In this document: in pieces, positions 1 through 10,697 of the stretch
Numbering within the stretch: the first letter of the stretch is position 1
Layout: each line of letters begins with the position of its first letter
Assembly: GCF_001427985.1 (NCBI RefSeq)
Contig: NZ_LMSA01000001.1
Span: forward strand, 945,164-1,009,163
From: Knoellia sp. Soil729
GTDB taxonomy: Bacteria > Actinomycetota > Actinomycetes > Actinomycetales > Dermatophilaceae
Length of the DNA stretch: 64,000 nt
Direction of reading: 5' to 3'
Program-made: the position numbers and the translations under genes
Notes under the pieces: generated by a model
The model's database searches: none
What the model was told of the DNA's origin: nothing
The model's input: only the letters and a program-made list of their open reading frames with translations

Positions 1-799
1 TGAAGCCGAGCGCCTGCTGCACGTCGCTGGCCGAGGCCTTCGCCGCTGCGTCGCCGGTGACGGCCTCGACGCCGTCCGGCAGCTGGGAGGCCACCGCCGC
101 CCGCAGCTGCTCCTGGCTCGTGCCAGGCGCGGCCGTCACCCAGATCTCGCTGTACGTGTCCTTGCCACCCATGAAGAGCTTCTGGGCCTCGGTGGTGTCG
201 AAGATCGCCAGGCTGGCACCGGCGAGTCCGCCCTGCATCGTCGCGATCCCCACGAGCTTGGCCGAGATCCGGGGCTGGGCGCCGGAGGACGCGATCGTGA
301 CCTTCTCACCGACGAGGTAGCCCGCCTCCTCTGCGGTCTTCTCGTCGAGGACGACCTCCGACGGGGCGTCCGGCCAGGAGCCCTGGAGGAGCTGGAGCGG
401 CTGCAGCCCCTTGGCGGCCGGTCCGTCGGCGTGGTTCATGCCGAGGCCCGGAGGGCCGAAGCCACCGATGAGCTTGCCCTGCTTGGAGACGACGAAGGTG
501 CCGAAGTTCGTGATCTTGCCGTCGGCGCGAGCGGCGCCGTCAGTGCCCGCAAGCTGGGTGACGAGAGCTCCGGGCAGCGCCTGCGTGGAGGGTTGTGACT
601 CGGGATCGCCCCCTGCGGACGCGGGACGCACCACGACGTCACCGACGGTGCCGTTCATGATCGAGTCGAAGCTGCGACCGAGCGTGTCGGTGAAGACGAA
701 GGAGCCGGCGACGAAGGCCACACCGAGGATGATGGCGAAGGCGCTCATGAACAGCCGCAGCTTGCGGGCCATGAGGCTCTTCCAGCTGGCGCGGAGCAT
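1..799 (-). CDS. FtsX-like ABC transporter permease (C-terminus beyond window)
   Basis: This open frame runs off the left edge, so only the N-terminal 266 codons are visible. It starts with MLRASWKSLMARKLRLF, a positively charged stretch followed by a hydrophobic segment (about residues 17-35), then an extracytoplasmic domain with a VVVRP motif. This layout is typical of MacB/FtsX-family permeases that work with a LolD-type ATPase in lipid, peptide or drug export. The ATPase gene lies 3 bp upstream on the same strand, so the two form an operon and probably one transporter. Substrate cannot be told from sequence. The family call is fairly secure; the truncated end prevents a length check. Confidence 0.8.
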   Translation of the reverse strand, partial: MLRASWKSLMARKLRLFMSAFAIILGVAFVAGSFVFTDTLGRSFDSIMNGTVGDVVVRPASAGGDPESQPSTQALPGALVTQLAGTDGAARADGKITNFGTFVVSKQGKLIGGFGPPGLGMNHADGPAAKGLQPLQLLQGSWPDAPSEVVLDEKTAEEAGYLVGEKVTIASSGAQPRISAKLVGIATMQGGLAGASLAIFDTTEAQKLFMGGKDTYSEIWVTAAPGTSQEQLRAAVASQLPDGVEAVTGDAAAKASASDVQQALGF

Positions 800-802
800 T
801 GC

Positions 803-1585
803 TCAGCCCTGGGCGTTCGCGTCGATGTTCTTCATCGTCTCGAGGATGCGCTCGGGGGTGGGCTTCCGCAGCTCGGTGACGATCCTGCCGTCGGCGAGGA
901 AGACGACGCGGTCGGTCCAGCTCGCCGCGCCCGGGTCGTGGGTGACCATGACGATGGTCTGTCCGAACTCGTCGACCGAGTGACGCAGGAAGCCCAGCAC
1001 CTCGGCGCCGGACGTCGAGTCCAGGTTGCCGGTGGGCTCGTCGGCGAAGATGATCTCGGGCCGGCTCACCAGCGCGCGGGCACAGGCCACGCGCTGCTGC
1101 TGGCCACCGGACAGCTCGCCGGGCCGGTGCCCGAGGCGGTCACCGAGGCCGACCGTGGAGATGACGTGGTCGAACCAGGCCCGGTCCGGCTTGCGGCCCG
1201 CGATCGACAGCGGCAGGAGGATGTTCTCCTCGGCAGTCAGGGTGGGGATGAGGTTGAACGACTGGAAGACGAAGCCGATGGAGTCGCGCCGGACCTTGGT
1301 CAGGTCCTTCTCCTTGAGGGTCGTCAGCTCGATGTCGCCGAGCTGGACGGAGCCGCGGGTGACCGAGTCGAGTCCGGCGGCGCAGTGCATGAGGGTGGAC
1401 TTGCCCGAACCCGACGGCCCCATGATGGCCGTGAACTCGCACGCGTTGAGGTCCAGGCTCACGCCCTTGAGCGCGGTGACGGCCGTGTCGCCGGAGCCGT
1501 AGGTCTTGACGAGGTCGGTGACGCGGGCTGCCACCGTGATGGGGCTGTTCGTGGTGCCGCGCTCGGGGGCCAGGTCGGTGCTCAT
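803..1585 (-). CDS. ABC transporter ATP-binding protein, LolD/MacB type
   Basis: A 260-aa ATPase that should energise the adjacent FtsX-like permease at the membrane. Walker A (GPSGSGKS), Q-loop ([17 protein letters not shown]), signature [10 protein letters not shown], Walker B ([12 protein letters not shown]) and H-loop (MVTHDP) are all present and intact. The FQSFNL and EPTGNLDS motifs are typical of the LolD/MacB/FtsE group. The start at [10 protein letters not shown] was chosen because upstream in-frame sequence is low in conservation and reads as untranslated GC-rich DNA. It is followed after 2 bp by the permease. Substrate is unknown. Confidence 0.9.
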   Translation of the reverse strand: MSTDLAPERGTTNSPITVAARVTDLVKTYGSGDTAVTALKGVSLDLNACEFTAIMGPSGSGKSTLMHCAAGLDSVTRGSVQLGDIELTTLKEKDLTKVRRDSIGFVFQSFNLIPTLTAEENILLPLSIAGRKPDRAWFDHVISTVGLGDRLGHRPGELSGGQQQRVACARALVSRPEIIFADEPTGNLDSTSGAEVLGFLRHSVDEFGQTIVMVTHDPGAASWTDRVVFLADGRIVTELRKPTPERILETMKNIDANAQG

Positions 1586-1664
1586 GCTGACAAAGGTAGG
1601 TGCGTGGACTGCAGGCGCGCTGTGGGTCTTCCCCCGGGGCCGACCCTGACTCGACCCTGAGATG

Positions 1665-2437
1665 TCATTCCCTGTCCGGGTCGAAGACGGCGTGGACCGC
1701 TGCAGCCCGGCTCTGGACCCCGAGGGCGCCATAGGCGTTCTCGAGGTGCTTGCGCACGGTGCCGGGCGAGACGTCGAGCTGATGCGCGATCTGCTTGTTG
1801 GCCAGTCCGAGGCGCACCAGGCCCAAGACCTCCCGCTGGCGTCGGGTGAGCGGGACCTCCTTCTCCGGAGGGGGCGTGCGGATCGTCATGAGGAGGCGCT
1901 CGAGGTGCGGCGCCAGCAACGCCAGTGCGAGGCGTTCGCGGTCCCCGAAGTGCGCACTGCCCCGCCCTCGTGGAAACAGCAGGCGAACGGTGCGCCCGGG
2001 CCCGTCGGGAAAGGTCAGCAGCATCTCGTCGTAGACGTCCAAGAGGACGTCGCGATGCATCTGCGTGGCCAGCCATTGACGCTCGCTGTAGAAGTCGTCG
2101 TGCATGACGAGCGCTCGACCTCCGACGTGGTCGGGGTGGATGCAGCTCATGCTGGACGGTAGGCATTCCAGAACGGGCCGTCGGCAGCGTCGGACACGAG
2201 CAGCTCGGATGACGACGCCTCCCCCTTGGCGCCGAAAGCCCAGAACTGCCGGTGGTAGTGCGACCGCGTCGTCGGGTCCATGCCGTTGAGTGCCACCAGA
2301 TCGCAACCGACGAGCTCCTGAAGCAGCCCGAGAACCGCCCAGCCTGCTCCCGACTCAGGGTCGGTCGGCGGAGCGCAGAGGTCGACGATGGCGCGCAGTC
2401 GACCCACGTCGGTGGCTGAGAGCGAGAACGAGCCCAT
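1665..2437 (-). pseudogene. LuxR-family regulator split by a frameshift
   Basis: An N-terminal frame starting MGSFSLSATDVGRL (from 2437) ends at a TGA near 2147 after FWNAYRPA. The rest of the protein continues in another frame with SCIHPDHVGG, FYSERQW and a C-terminal LuxR helix-turn-helix (LTRRQREVLGLVRLGLANKQIAHQL, quoted in part) ending at 1665. Together they match the usual single-chain actinobacterial LuxR regulators with an aromatic-rich sensor domain. One missing base explains the break. The TGA overlaps an ATG as ATGA, so the DNA-binding half (about 165 aa) could still be made by coupled re-initiation. It is divergent from the haloperoxidase-like gene and may control it. Confidence 0.75.
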
Positions 2438-2469
2438 TCCGCCTCCCGGGCGACAGGAGGCCTCCACAG

Positions 2470-2485
2470 TACGACGAACGTCGTA
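2470..2485. promoter_or_regulatory. TACGAC-N4-GTCGTA dyad in divergent promoter region
   Basis: A perfect 6-bp inverted repeat with a 4-nt spacer lies between the LuxR gene (start 2437) and the haloperoxidase-like gene (start 2571). A further TACGACGT half-site occurs at 2521. This is a plausible operator for the adjacent regulator, by position only. Confidence 0.4.
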
Positions 2486-2570
2486 TACCGGTAAGGGCTC
2501 GAGGGGCCAGACACTCGTCCTACGACGTCCGTCACCGTGAGTCGGACTCATGACCACAGGAGCCGACCAC

Positions 2571-3899
2571 ATGCAGACCACGGACACCACCCACACCAAC
2601 GAGGGCGCAGGCCGTCCCACCCGCCGCGCGATCCTCGCCCTGCCGGTCGCAGCAGGACTGCTCGCGTCAGGAGCGGTCAGCGCGCCAGCGCATGCCGGCG
2701 CGCCGCGGCTGGCGCCAGGTGCCGGCGCCGCCGGCCTCGTCGTCCTTGACTGGAACCGGATCATGCTCCGCACCTTCGCCGAGCCACCGCCCGCGGGTCT
2801 TCCCGTCCCGGTCCAGGGTCTGTATGCCGGCTTCGTCGGCGCAGCGGTCTCCAACGCCGTGGTCGCGGTCGAGGGCGGCTATGCCCCCTACGTCCCGCAA
2901 GCCCCGGCTGCGCGTGACGCCTCGGTCGAGGCAGCGGTGAGCACGGCCGCACGAGAGGTGCTCGGTGCGCTGGTCCCGTCCTCGGCAGCGAACCTCGAGG
3001 ACGACCTCCAGCGCTGGCTCAGCCAGGTGGGCGACCCGGCCGCCAGGGCTGCTGGTGTGAGCGCCGGCCACCAGGCGGCCGCGCTGGTCCTCGCCGCACG
3101 CGTGGGCGATGGCCGCGGCGCACCGGTCACCCTCACCACGACGCCCGGTCCAGGAATCTGGGATCCACCGCCCACCGGGATGCTGGTGCCGTGGCTGGGC
3201 TTCGTCCGGCCGATGGCGGTGCCCAGCCAGACATGGCTGGGGCTGCCCGGCCCGGATCCCCTCGACAGCGACCGCTACGCGGCCGACTTCGCAGAGGTGG
3301 CGTCCATGGGATCCCGGACAGGGTCGGCACGCACCCAGGAGCAGACCGAGAACGCGCTGTTCTACAACGCCAACGCCGTGGCCCAGTACAACGTCGGGCT
3401 TCGGAACCGCCTCGCCCGGGACGGCAGCAGGGCCCGCGAGGCCTCCCGGGCGCTGGGCTTGCTCAACATCACGACCGCCGATGCCCTCATCAGTTGCTGG
3501 CGCGTCAAGTACGACGTGCACAACTGGCGACCCCAGCAGGCGATCCAACGCGCCGGAACGGATGGCAACACCGCGACGGTGGCCGACGCGACCTGGGAGC
3601 CGCTCGTCCTGAACCCCCCGTACGGCGACTATGCCAGCGGACACGCGTGTCTGACCGGGGCCTTCAGCGAGACGATGGCCAACCTCTACGGGCGCAGCAG
3701 AATCGACGTCGACCTCTTCTCGAGCATCACCGGGACGACGCGGCACTACGCCAACGCCTCGGCCGTCAACCAGGACACCAAGAACGCCAGGATCTGGCTC
3801 GGGCTGCATTTCCGCCGCGCCAAGGACGACGGCAACCGCATCGGCCGCAAGACGGCCGACCACGTGGTGCGCACCGTCCTGACACCGGCTGGCTCCTGA
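2571..3899 (+). CDS. Vanadium-dependent haloperoxidase-like / PAP2-superfamily protein, exported
   Basis: A 442-aa protein with a twin-arginine-like N-terminus (RPTRRAILALPVAAG then AHA near residues 40-42), so probably exported by Tat. The C-terminal half carries the vanadium haloperoxidase/acid phosphatase ligands: K313 with R320-P321 (KYDVHNWRP), an ASGH motif at 355-358 and R407/H413 (ARIWLGLHFRR). These bind vanadate or phosphate. The upstream ATG at 2550 is possible, but AGGAG sits 9 nt before the ATG at 2571, which decides the start. Whether it halogenates or is a phosphatase cannot be told from sequence. Confidence 0.8.
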   Translation: MQTTDTTHTNEGAGRPTRRAILALPVAAGLLASGAVSAPAHAGAPRLAPGAGAAGLVVLDWNRIMLRTFAEPPPAGLPVPVQGLYAGFVGAAVSNAVVAVEGGYAPYVPQAPAARDASVEAAVSTAAREVLGALVPSSAANLEDDLQRWLSQVGDPAARAAGVSAGHQAAALVLAARVGDGRGAPVTLTTTPGPGIWDPPPTGMLVPWLGFVRPMAVPSQTWLGLPGPDPLDSDRYAADFAEVASMGSRTGSARTQEQTENALFYNANAVAQYNVGLRNRLARDGSRAREASRALGLLNITTADALISCWRVKYDVHNWRPQQAIQRAGTDGNTATVADATWEPLVLNPPYGDYASGHACLTGAFSETMANLYGRSRIDVDLFSSITGTTRHYANASAVNQDTKNARIWLGLHFRRAKDDGNRIGRKTADHVVRTVLTPAGS

Positions 3900-3949
3900 C
3901 GCCACGTGACGCCTGCGAGGAGCGGCCGGCGTCTCCACGACGGACACGG

Positions 3950-3985
3950 ACGAGGGCGGCCCACCCGGTGGTGGACCGCCCTCGT
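3950..3985. terminator. Bidirectional terminator hairpin
   Basis: ACGAGGGCGG and CCGCCCTCGT form a 10-bp perfect stem, extended inward by CCACC/GGTGG. It lies between the convergent haloperoxidase-like gene and groEL. Confidence 0.7.
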
Positions 3986-4019
3986 GATGAGCGTGGTGCG
4001 TAGAGCTCCGATCAGGTGA

Positions 4020-5790
<1,771 letters not shown>

Positions 5791-5798
5791 CGCCATTA

Positions 5799-5825
5799 TT
5801 GGCACTCTCGGCTGGAGAGTGCAAA
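5799..5825. promoter_or_regulatory. CIRCE operator 2 (HrcA site)
   Basis: TTGGCACTC-N9-GAGTGCAAA, a second CIRCE element 8 bp beyond the first, with the same 9-bp spacing. Two tandem sites suggest tight HrcA control of groEL. Confidence 0.85.
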
Positions 5826-5872
5826 CGCCCCCGTATGCCGTCCGCCCCCGACTGCGTGCACATCCAGCAGCT

Positions 5873-5944
5873 TTCTCTCACGTCGCGTCACGGCGGTGGT
5901 GCTGCGAACTGAGAGGAACCCACTTCAGGCGGGAAGGTTGGGAC
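5873..5944. repeat. Intergenic repeat family C, copy 1
   Basis: An imperfect hairpin region ending in AACCCACTTCAGGCGGG (5917-5933) then AAGGTTGGGAC. The same block recurs at 59481-59550, also directly downstream of a minus-strand stop codon. It lies after the gene ending at 5959 and may terminate it. Confidence 0.6.
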
Positions 5945-5958
5945 CTCCAGCGCGGCGC

Positions 5959-6423
5959 TCAGAGCTCGGGAGTGTGGCCCTCGAATGTCGCGCGCATCGC
6001 GCCGTCGGCCTCGGACGACACCGGGTCGTCGAGGTCGGCCACGAAGACCGCGAGGAGGGTGCGGGCGGGGTTGGACTGCGCCTCGGCCAGGGCGCTGCGC
6101 CACGCGGCCAGGTTGGGGTGGTCGAGCTCGGTGCACGCCTCGGCGGGGGCGAGCGACTCCACGGCGGCGGACAGCTGAGAGACGCTCACGTCGAGCGTGG
6201 CGGTCGACCCGTCGTGCCCGAGCACCGTGGCCAGGATGACCGCGGGCAGGCCGTGTCGTCCCTCCGGCTCGTTGATGTGCGCGAAGCCCCACTCGGGCGA
6301 GCTGGACGCGGGACTCAGCCCCACGGCATACGCGACCGGAGGGCGCCAGCCCTCGATCTTGGCGGCGAGGTGGTCCCGGATGGCCTCGAGGCCGTCGGGC
6401 GTGCTCCAGTCGAGCTCGGCCAC
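5959..6423 (-). CDS. Conserved actinobacterial protein of unknown function
   Basis: A 154-aa soluble protein (MAELDWSTPDGLEAI) without signal peptide or membrane segment. I do not recognise a domain. It has a mixed alpha/beta composition and an acidic C-terminus. It lies 3 bp after the DUF3263 gene on the same strand, so the two are co-transcribed. High GC3 and frame preservation support it being real. No function can be assigned. Confidence 0.7.
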   Translation of the reverse strand: MAELDWSTPDGLEAIRDHLAAKIEGWRPPVAYAVGLSPASSSPEWGFAHINEPEGRHGLPAVILATVLGHDGSTATLDVSVSQLSAAVESLAPAEACTELDHPNLAAWRSALAEAQSNPARTLLAVFVADLDDPVSSEADGAMRATFEGHTPEL

Positions 6424-6426
6424 GGG

Positions 6427-6732
6427 TCAGCCCTGCGGCTGAAGACCGAGGCGGCGCGCCGAGCGGGCACGCTGGCGGGTGGCCCGCTGGCGGCGCAGGC
6501 GCTTGACGAGCATGGGGTCGTGCTCGAGTGCGACCGGGCTGTCGATGAGGGCGTTGAGCACCTGGTAGTAGCGCGTCGGACTCATGTCGAAGAGCTCCTT
6601 GATGGCCGACTCCTTGGACCCGGCGTACTTCCACCACTGGCGCTCGAAGTCGATGATGCGGCGATCACGGTCGGTCAGGCCCTCGATGCTGGAATCAGCG
6701 GGCGTGGCGACGTTGTCGTGGACGGCGTTCAC
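6427..6732 (-). CDS. DUF3263 domain protein
   Basis: A 101-aa protein whose core (LTDRDRRIIDFERQWWKYAG) and SPTRYYQVLN motif match DUF3263, a small actinobacterial helix-turn-helix-like family. The middle resembles a DNA-binding segment and the tail is very arginine-rich (KRLRRQRATRQRARSARR), consistent with nucleic acid binding. The GTG start has AAGGG about 8 nt upstream. It is the first gene of a two-gene operon with the unknown protein at 5959-6423. The role is unknown. Confidence 0.85.
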   Translation of the reverse strand: MNAVHDNVATPADSSIEGLTDRDRRIIDFERQWWKYAGSKESAIKELFDMSPTRYYQVLNALIDSPVALEHDPMLVKRLRRQRATRQRARSARRLGLQPQG

Positions 6733-6835
6733 GGTTCGACCCTTCTGGTGTGACGGCTGCGACCGTCACCCTATCGGTCGAATGACACCCCTGTCATTAG
6801 GGCCGGCGTGTCCGCTGGACAGGGACACGGCCGTG

Positions 6836-7534
6836 CTACTCAGCTGCCCCATCCGTCACACCTGTCCCGCCCAGCAGGTATGCCGTGAGCTGGGCCACCG
6901 TGTCGACGACCGTGGCCGGGTCGGTCGCCTCGAGGGCGGCCCGCTCCCCCGCGCCCCAGGTCACGGCGACCCCGGCCATGCCGGCAGCCCGCGCGGCGAG
7001 AATGTCCACGGTGGCGTCGCCGACGTAGACCGCGGTGGAGGGGTCGACACCGACCTTGGCGGCCGCGACGAGCAGGGGCTCGGGGTCGGGCTTGTGCCTG
7101 GCCGTGTCCTCGAGGGCGCCGGTGACGTCGATGAGGTGGTCGATGCCGACGCCGGTGAGGGCGAGCCTGGCCGTGTCGCGGCGCTTGCTCGTGACGATGT
7201 GGAGGTCCGCCCCGGCCTCGGTGAGGGCGCTCAGCATCTCCGGGACGCCGTCGTAGCGCTCGATGAGGCGCGAGGTGTTGGCGAGGTTCCACTCGCGGTA
7301 GGTGCGGTCCAGGTCGTGACCGCGCTCTGGGTCCTCCTCGAGCAGCGCCCCGAGGAGGGGACGGCCGATCCAGGCGCGCGCCCGGGCGTCCTCGATCTCC
7401 TCGCCTCGCACCTCACGGAACGCGTGCTGGTAGCTCGCGACGATGAGCGGGATCGTGTTGGCCAGGGTGCCGTCGAGGTCGAAGAAGATCGTCTGCCATC
7501 TGGGTGCGCTCACCGCACCATCCTGCATGCGCAC
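6836..7534 (-). CDS. HAD-family hydrolase, phosphoglycolate phosphatase-like
   Basis: A 232-aa HAD-superfamily phosphatase. Motif I is FFDLDGTLANT (nucleophile Asp), motif II VTSKRRDTA, and motif III with acidic pair GDATVDILAARAAG. A cap of class C1 lies between motifs I and II. The family includes Gph and PpaX-type enzymes that act on small phosphomonoesters; substrate is not deducible. The GTG at 7534 and ATG at 7528 are both possible starts and differ by two residues; a GTG nearer motif I at about 7513 cannot be excluded. It is a stand-alone gene divergent from the TrpB2-like gene. Confidence 0.85.
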   Translation of the reverse strand: MRMQDGAVSAPRWQTIFFDLDGTLANTIPLIVASYQHAFREVRGEEIEDARARAWIGRPLLGALLEEDPERGHDLDRTYREWNLANTSRLIERYDGVPEMLSALTEAGADLHIVTSKRRDTARLALTGVGIDHLIDVTGALEDTARHKPDPEPLLVAAAKVGVDPSTAVYVGDATVDILAARAAGMAGVAVTWGAGERAALEATDPATVVDTVAQLTAYLLGGTGVTDGAAE

Positions 7535-7637
7535 GTGTCTGAGGCGTGAACACCCCTCCCCCTCGGACGGGTCCGCACCATAGCCTCACGCCACACGTCC
7601 AGCGCGAAGCCGCTGCCCGAGAACCATGGAGTGCCCG

Positions 7638-8936
7638 ATGACCGACGTCGCGACCACCCCCCTCACGGAGCCGACTGGAGCAGTCGTGCCGTCGTCCGTT
7701 CCGACCCACTGGTACAACCTCGCCGCCGACCTCCCGCAGCCCTGCCCTCCGGCCCTGCACCCGGGCACGCGGGAGCCGCTGGGGCCGGATGACCTCGCGC
7801 CGCTGTTCCCGATGGCGCTGATTCTGCAGGAGGTCTCGACCGAGCGCTGGATCGAGATCCCCCAGACCGTGCGCGAGATCTATGCCCTCTGGCGGCCCTC
7901 GCCCCTCATCCGCGCGCACCGGCTGGAACGAGCCCTCGGCACTTCCGCGAAGATCTTCTACAAGTACGAGGGCGTCAGCCCGGCCGGTTCGCACAAGCCC
8001 AACACCGCTGTGGCACAGGCCTACTACAACGCCATCGAGGGCACGACGAAGCTCACGACCGAGACCGGCGCCGGCCAGTGGGGCGCGTCGCTGTCGTTCG
8101 CGTGCTCCCTCCTCGGGCTTGACTGCGAGGTCTGGCAGGTGCGTGCGTCCTTCGACGCGAAGCCCTACCGGCGGTTCCAGATGGAGACCTACGGCGGCGT
8201 CTGCCACCCCTCGCCGTCGGACCTCACCGAGTCGGGGCGCGCGATGCTCGCAGCAGATCCCGAGACGACCGGTTCGCTCGGCATGGCGATCTCCGAAGCG
8301 GTCGAGGTGGCCGCCGGCGACCCCAAGGCCCACTACGCCCTGGGCAGCGTGCTCAACCACGTCCTGCTCCACCAGAGCGTCATCGGCACCGAGGCGCTGG
8401 CCCAGCTCGACGAGATCGGCGAGACGGCGGACGTCGTGTTCGGCTGCGCCGGTGGCGGTTCCAACCTCGCCGGGCTGTCCTTTCCCTTCATCGGTCGCAA
8501 CCTCACCGCCAACGGCACGACCCAGGTCGTGGCCTGCGAGCCCGCCGCCTGTCCCTCACTGACCCAGGGTGAGTACCGCTACGACCACGGGGACGTGGCA
8601 GGCCTGACGCCACTCCTCAAGATGCACACCCTCGGCAGCGACTTCGTGCCGCCGCCCATCCACGCCGGTGGCCTGCGCTACCACGGCATGGCGCCGATGG
8701 TCTCGCACGCTCTCGAGCTCGGCCTCCTCGAGGCCATCGCCGTCGAGCAGGACGACGCCTTCCGTGCCGGGGTCGAGTTCGCGAGGGCGGAGGGCATGAT
8801 CCCGGCTCCCGAGTCGACCCATGCCGTGGCGGGGGCCATGGCACGAGCAAGGGCGGCGACGACGGACGAGACGATCCTCATCGGCCTTTCCGGCAACGGG
8901 GTGCTCGACCTGCCGTCCTACAGCGACTACGTCTGA
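7638..8936 (+). CDS. TrpB2-like tryptophan synthase beta chain (PLP enzyme)
   Basis: A 432-aa fold-type II PLP enzyme of the TrpB2 group. The PLP lysine lies in [11 protein letters not shown], and a Gly-rich phosphate site is seen as [17 protein letters not shown] is the conserved active-site loop. TrpB2 makes tryptophan from indole and serine and is often found without trpA, as here. The second ATG (7638) was preferred because GGAG lies about 6 nt upstream; the ATG at 7626 lacks one. It is not in a trp operon, so an accessory or indole-salvage role is likely (inference). Confidence 0.88.
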   Translation: MTDVATTPLTEPTGAVVPSSVPTHWYNLAADLPQPCPPALHPGTREPLGPDDLAPLFPMALILQEVSTERWIEIPQTVREIYALWRPSPLIRAHRLERALGTSAKIFYKYEGVSPAGSHKPNTAVAQAYYNAIEGTTKLTTETGAGQWGASLSFACSLLGLDCEVWQVRASFDAKPYRRFQMETYGGVCHPSPSDLTESGRAMLAADPETTGSLGMAISEAVEVAAGDPKAHYALGSVLNHVLLHQSVIGTEALAQLDEIGETADVVFGCAGGGSNLAGLSFPFIGRNLTANGTTQVVACEPAACPSLTQGEYRYDHGDVAGLTPLLKMHTLGSDFVPPPIHAGGLRYHGMAPMVSHALELGLLEAIAVEQDDAFRAGVEFARAEGMIPAPESTHAVAGAMARARAATTDETILIGLSGNGVLDLPSYSDYV

Positions 8937-9040
8937 GCCTCGAGGTCAGCGGCGGCCATCCGTGACCAGCCGGCGTCGTGGACGCACACGAAGAGCACAG
9001 AGGCGCGCGCGGTCAGGGCTGCGTTCCTTCCCGCGTACAT
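8927..9040 (-). pseudogene. Truncated arsC (LMW-phosphatase-type arsenate reductase) remnant
   Basis: A 37-codon frame overlapping the acr3 3' end reads [27 protein letters not shown] then stops. It matches the N-terminus of thioredoxin- or mycothiol-dependent ArsC (consensus VLFVCVHNAGRSQMA). The CX5R phosphate loop is broken because the Arg is Trp, and over 90 downstream residues are missing. The position after acr3 is where arsC normally sits, so this is a decayed member of the arsenic operon. Confidence 0.65.
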
Positions 9041-10095
9041 CGTGACCGCAACGCCAGGGACACATAGACGAGGCCCACAAGGACCGGGACCTCGATGAGG
9101 GGACCCACGACACCCGCCAGCGCCTGACCCGAGGTCACGCCGAACGTCGCGATGGCGACGGCGATCGCCAGCTCGAAGTTGTTGCCGGCAGCCGTGAAGG
9201 CAAGCGTCGTCGTGCGCTCGTAGGTCATCCCGAGAGCGCGTCCCAACGCGAACCCGCCGCCCCACATCAGCGCGAAGTAGGCCAGCAGGGGCAGGGCGAT
9301 CCGTGCCACGTCCCACGGCTTCGAGGTGATCTGGTCACCTTGGAGCGCGAAGAGGATGACGATCGTGAACAACAGTCCGTAGAGGGCCCAGGGACCGATC
9401 CGCGGAAGGAAGGAATGCTCGTATGCCGCTCTCCCCCAGCGCTTTTCGCCCAGCCTTCGCGACAGGTAGCCCAACAGCAGCGGCACTCCGAGGAAGATCA
9501 CGACACTGGCGGCGATCTTCCCTGCGGAGATGTCGAGTGACGCCTGCTCCAGGCCCAGAGCCCGGGGCAGCCAGGAGAGGTAGAACCAGCCCAGTGCGCC
9601 GAAGGCGATGACCTGGAAGACCGAGTTGAGGGCCACGAGGACGGCTGCGGCCTCGCGGTCACCGCAGGCCAGGTCGTTCCAGATGATCACCATGGCGATG
9701 CACCGGGCCAGCCCCACGATGATGAGGCCGGTCCTGTACTCCGGCAGGTCCGGGAGCAGGGTCCATGCCAGTGCGAACATCACGAGGGGGCCAAGGACCC
9801 AGTTGAGGAGCAACGACGCACCGAGCATGCGGCGGTCTCCGGTGACCGACCCGAGGCGGTCGTAGCGCACCTTGGCGAGGACGGGATACATCATGACGAG
9901 CAGCCCGATCGCGATGGGCAGGCTGACCCCGTCGATCTCCACGGCACTGAGGGCCCCGCCGAGGCCCGGCACGACGCGGCCCAGGAGCAGCCCCGCCACC
10001 ATCGCCACGCCGATCCAGACCGGAAGGAAGCGATCGAGGGTGGAGAGGCGAGCGACGACCTTTTCGTCGGCTGATGGAGATGTCGTCGTGCTCAT
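9013..10095 (-). CDS. acr3: ACR3-family arsenite efflux transporter
   Basis: A 360-aa membrane protein with about ten hydrophobic segments. Conserved ACR3 features include NWVLGPLVMFALAW, GLARCIAMVIIWNDLA (with the essential Cys) and AAGNNFELAIAVAIATFG. It exports arsenite (and often antimonite) across the cytoplasmic membrane using the proton gradient. Its ATG overlaps the stop of the arsI/cadI gene (ATGA), so the two are translationally coupled. Arsenic-responsive control by the divergent ArsR is expected. A broken arsC follows. Confidence 0.95.
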   Translation of the reverse strand: MSTTTSPSADEKVVARLSTLDRFLPVWIGVAMVAGLLLGRVVPGLGGALSAVEIDGVSLPIAIGLLVMMYPVLAKVRYDRLGSVTGDRRMLGASLLLNWVLGPLVMFALAWTLLPDLPEYRTGLIIVGLARCIAMVIIWNDLACGDREAAAVLVALNSVFQVIAFGALGWFYLSWLPRALGLEQASLDISAGKIAASVVIFLGVPLLLGYLSRRLGEKRWGRAAYEHSFLPRIGPWALYGLLFTIVILFALQGDQITSKPWDVARIALPLLAYFALMWGGGFALGRALGMTYERTTTLAFTAAGNNFELAIAVAIATFGVTSGQALAGVVGPLIEVPVLVGLVYVSLALRSRCTREGTQP

Positions 10096-10601
10096 GCGCC
10101 GGTCGAGCAGCAGACCGCCCCGGACGCCGGCGCGGATGCCTCGTCCTGCCCGAGGAGGGCGAGGGATGCCGTGGCCGGGCGGGCGTCGGCGGGGTTCTCG
10201 TCCTTGACGGTGTAGACCTCCCACGGAGCACCGGCAGGGTCGTGCACCCACACCTTGTCCTGCAGGGCGTAGCAGCACGAGGTGTCGTTCTCGTCGAAGG
10301 TGGCCAGGCCCGCGTCGGCGAAGCGCTCGCGGGCAGCGACCACTCCCTCCAGGGAGGGCACCTCCACACCGAGGTGGTTGAGGGCACCGGCCGCGCCGGT
10401 GCCGCGCTGCCCGTCGGTGGTCTCGATGAGGACGAGCTTGAGCGGCGGCTCGGTGACGGCGAAGTTGGCATAGCCGGGACGGCGCTTGGCCGGCGCGACC
10501 CCGAACATGGCGGAGTAGAAGGCGATGGAGGCCTCGAGGTCCGACACGTTGAGGGCCAGCTGCAGGCGGGAGCTGGCGGCTGGAGGAGGTGCACTGGCCA
10601 T
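10092..10601 (-). CDS. ArsI/CadI-type VOC metalloprotein
   Basis: A 169-aa vicinal-oxygen-chelate protein (LQLALNVSDLEASIAFYSAMFG at the N-terminus). Metal ligand candidates are His in NHLGVEV and Glu in PWEVYTV, and a vicinal Cys pair occurs in TSCCYALQDK. This combination is typical of the ArsI C-As lyase/CadI group that splits methylarsenicals or is induced by cadmium and arsenite. A second Cys pair ends the protein (VCCSTGA). AAGG lies about 8 nt before the ATG. First gene of the acr3 operon, divergent from arsR. Confidence 0.9.
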   Translation of the reverse strand: MASAPPPAASSRLQLALNVSDLEASIAFYSAMFGVAPAKRRPGYANFAVTEPPLKLVLIETTDGQRGTGAAGALNHLGVEVPSLEGVVAARERFADAGLATFDENDTSCCYALQDKVWVHDPAGAPWEVYTVKDENPADARPATASLALLGQDEASAPASGAVCCSTGA

Positions 10602-10697
10602 CGGAGGACCCTTCCCGTAGGTTTCTCGACATCGATGAAGGTCGATGGAGCGAGTCAACCGCATATATCGATGGCCGTCAATATCTAGGATGGGGAC
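10602..10697. promoter_or_regulatory. Divergent arsI-acr3 / arsR promoter with AT-rich dyads
   Basis: The gap holds ATCGATG and CATATATCGATGGCCG-type dyad elements followed by CAATATCTAGGAT just before arsR, unusually AT-rich for this genome. It is the expected ArsR operator. TAGGAT at 10686-10691 is 6 nt before the arsR ATG, suggesting a leaderless transcript. Confidence 0.6.
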
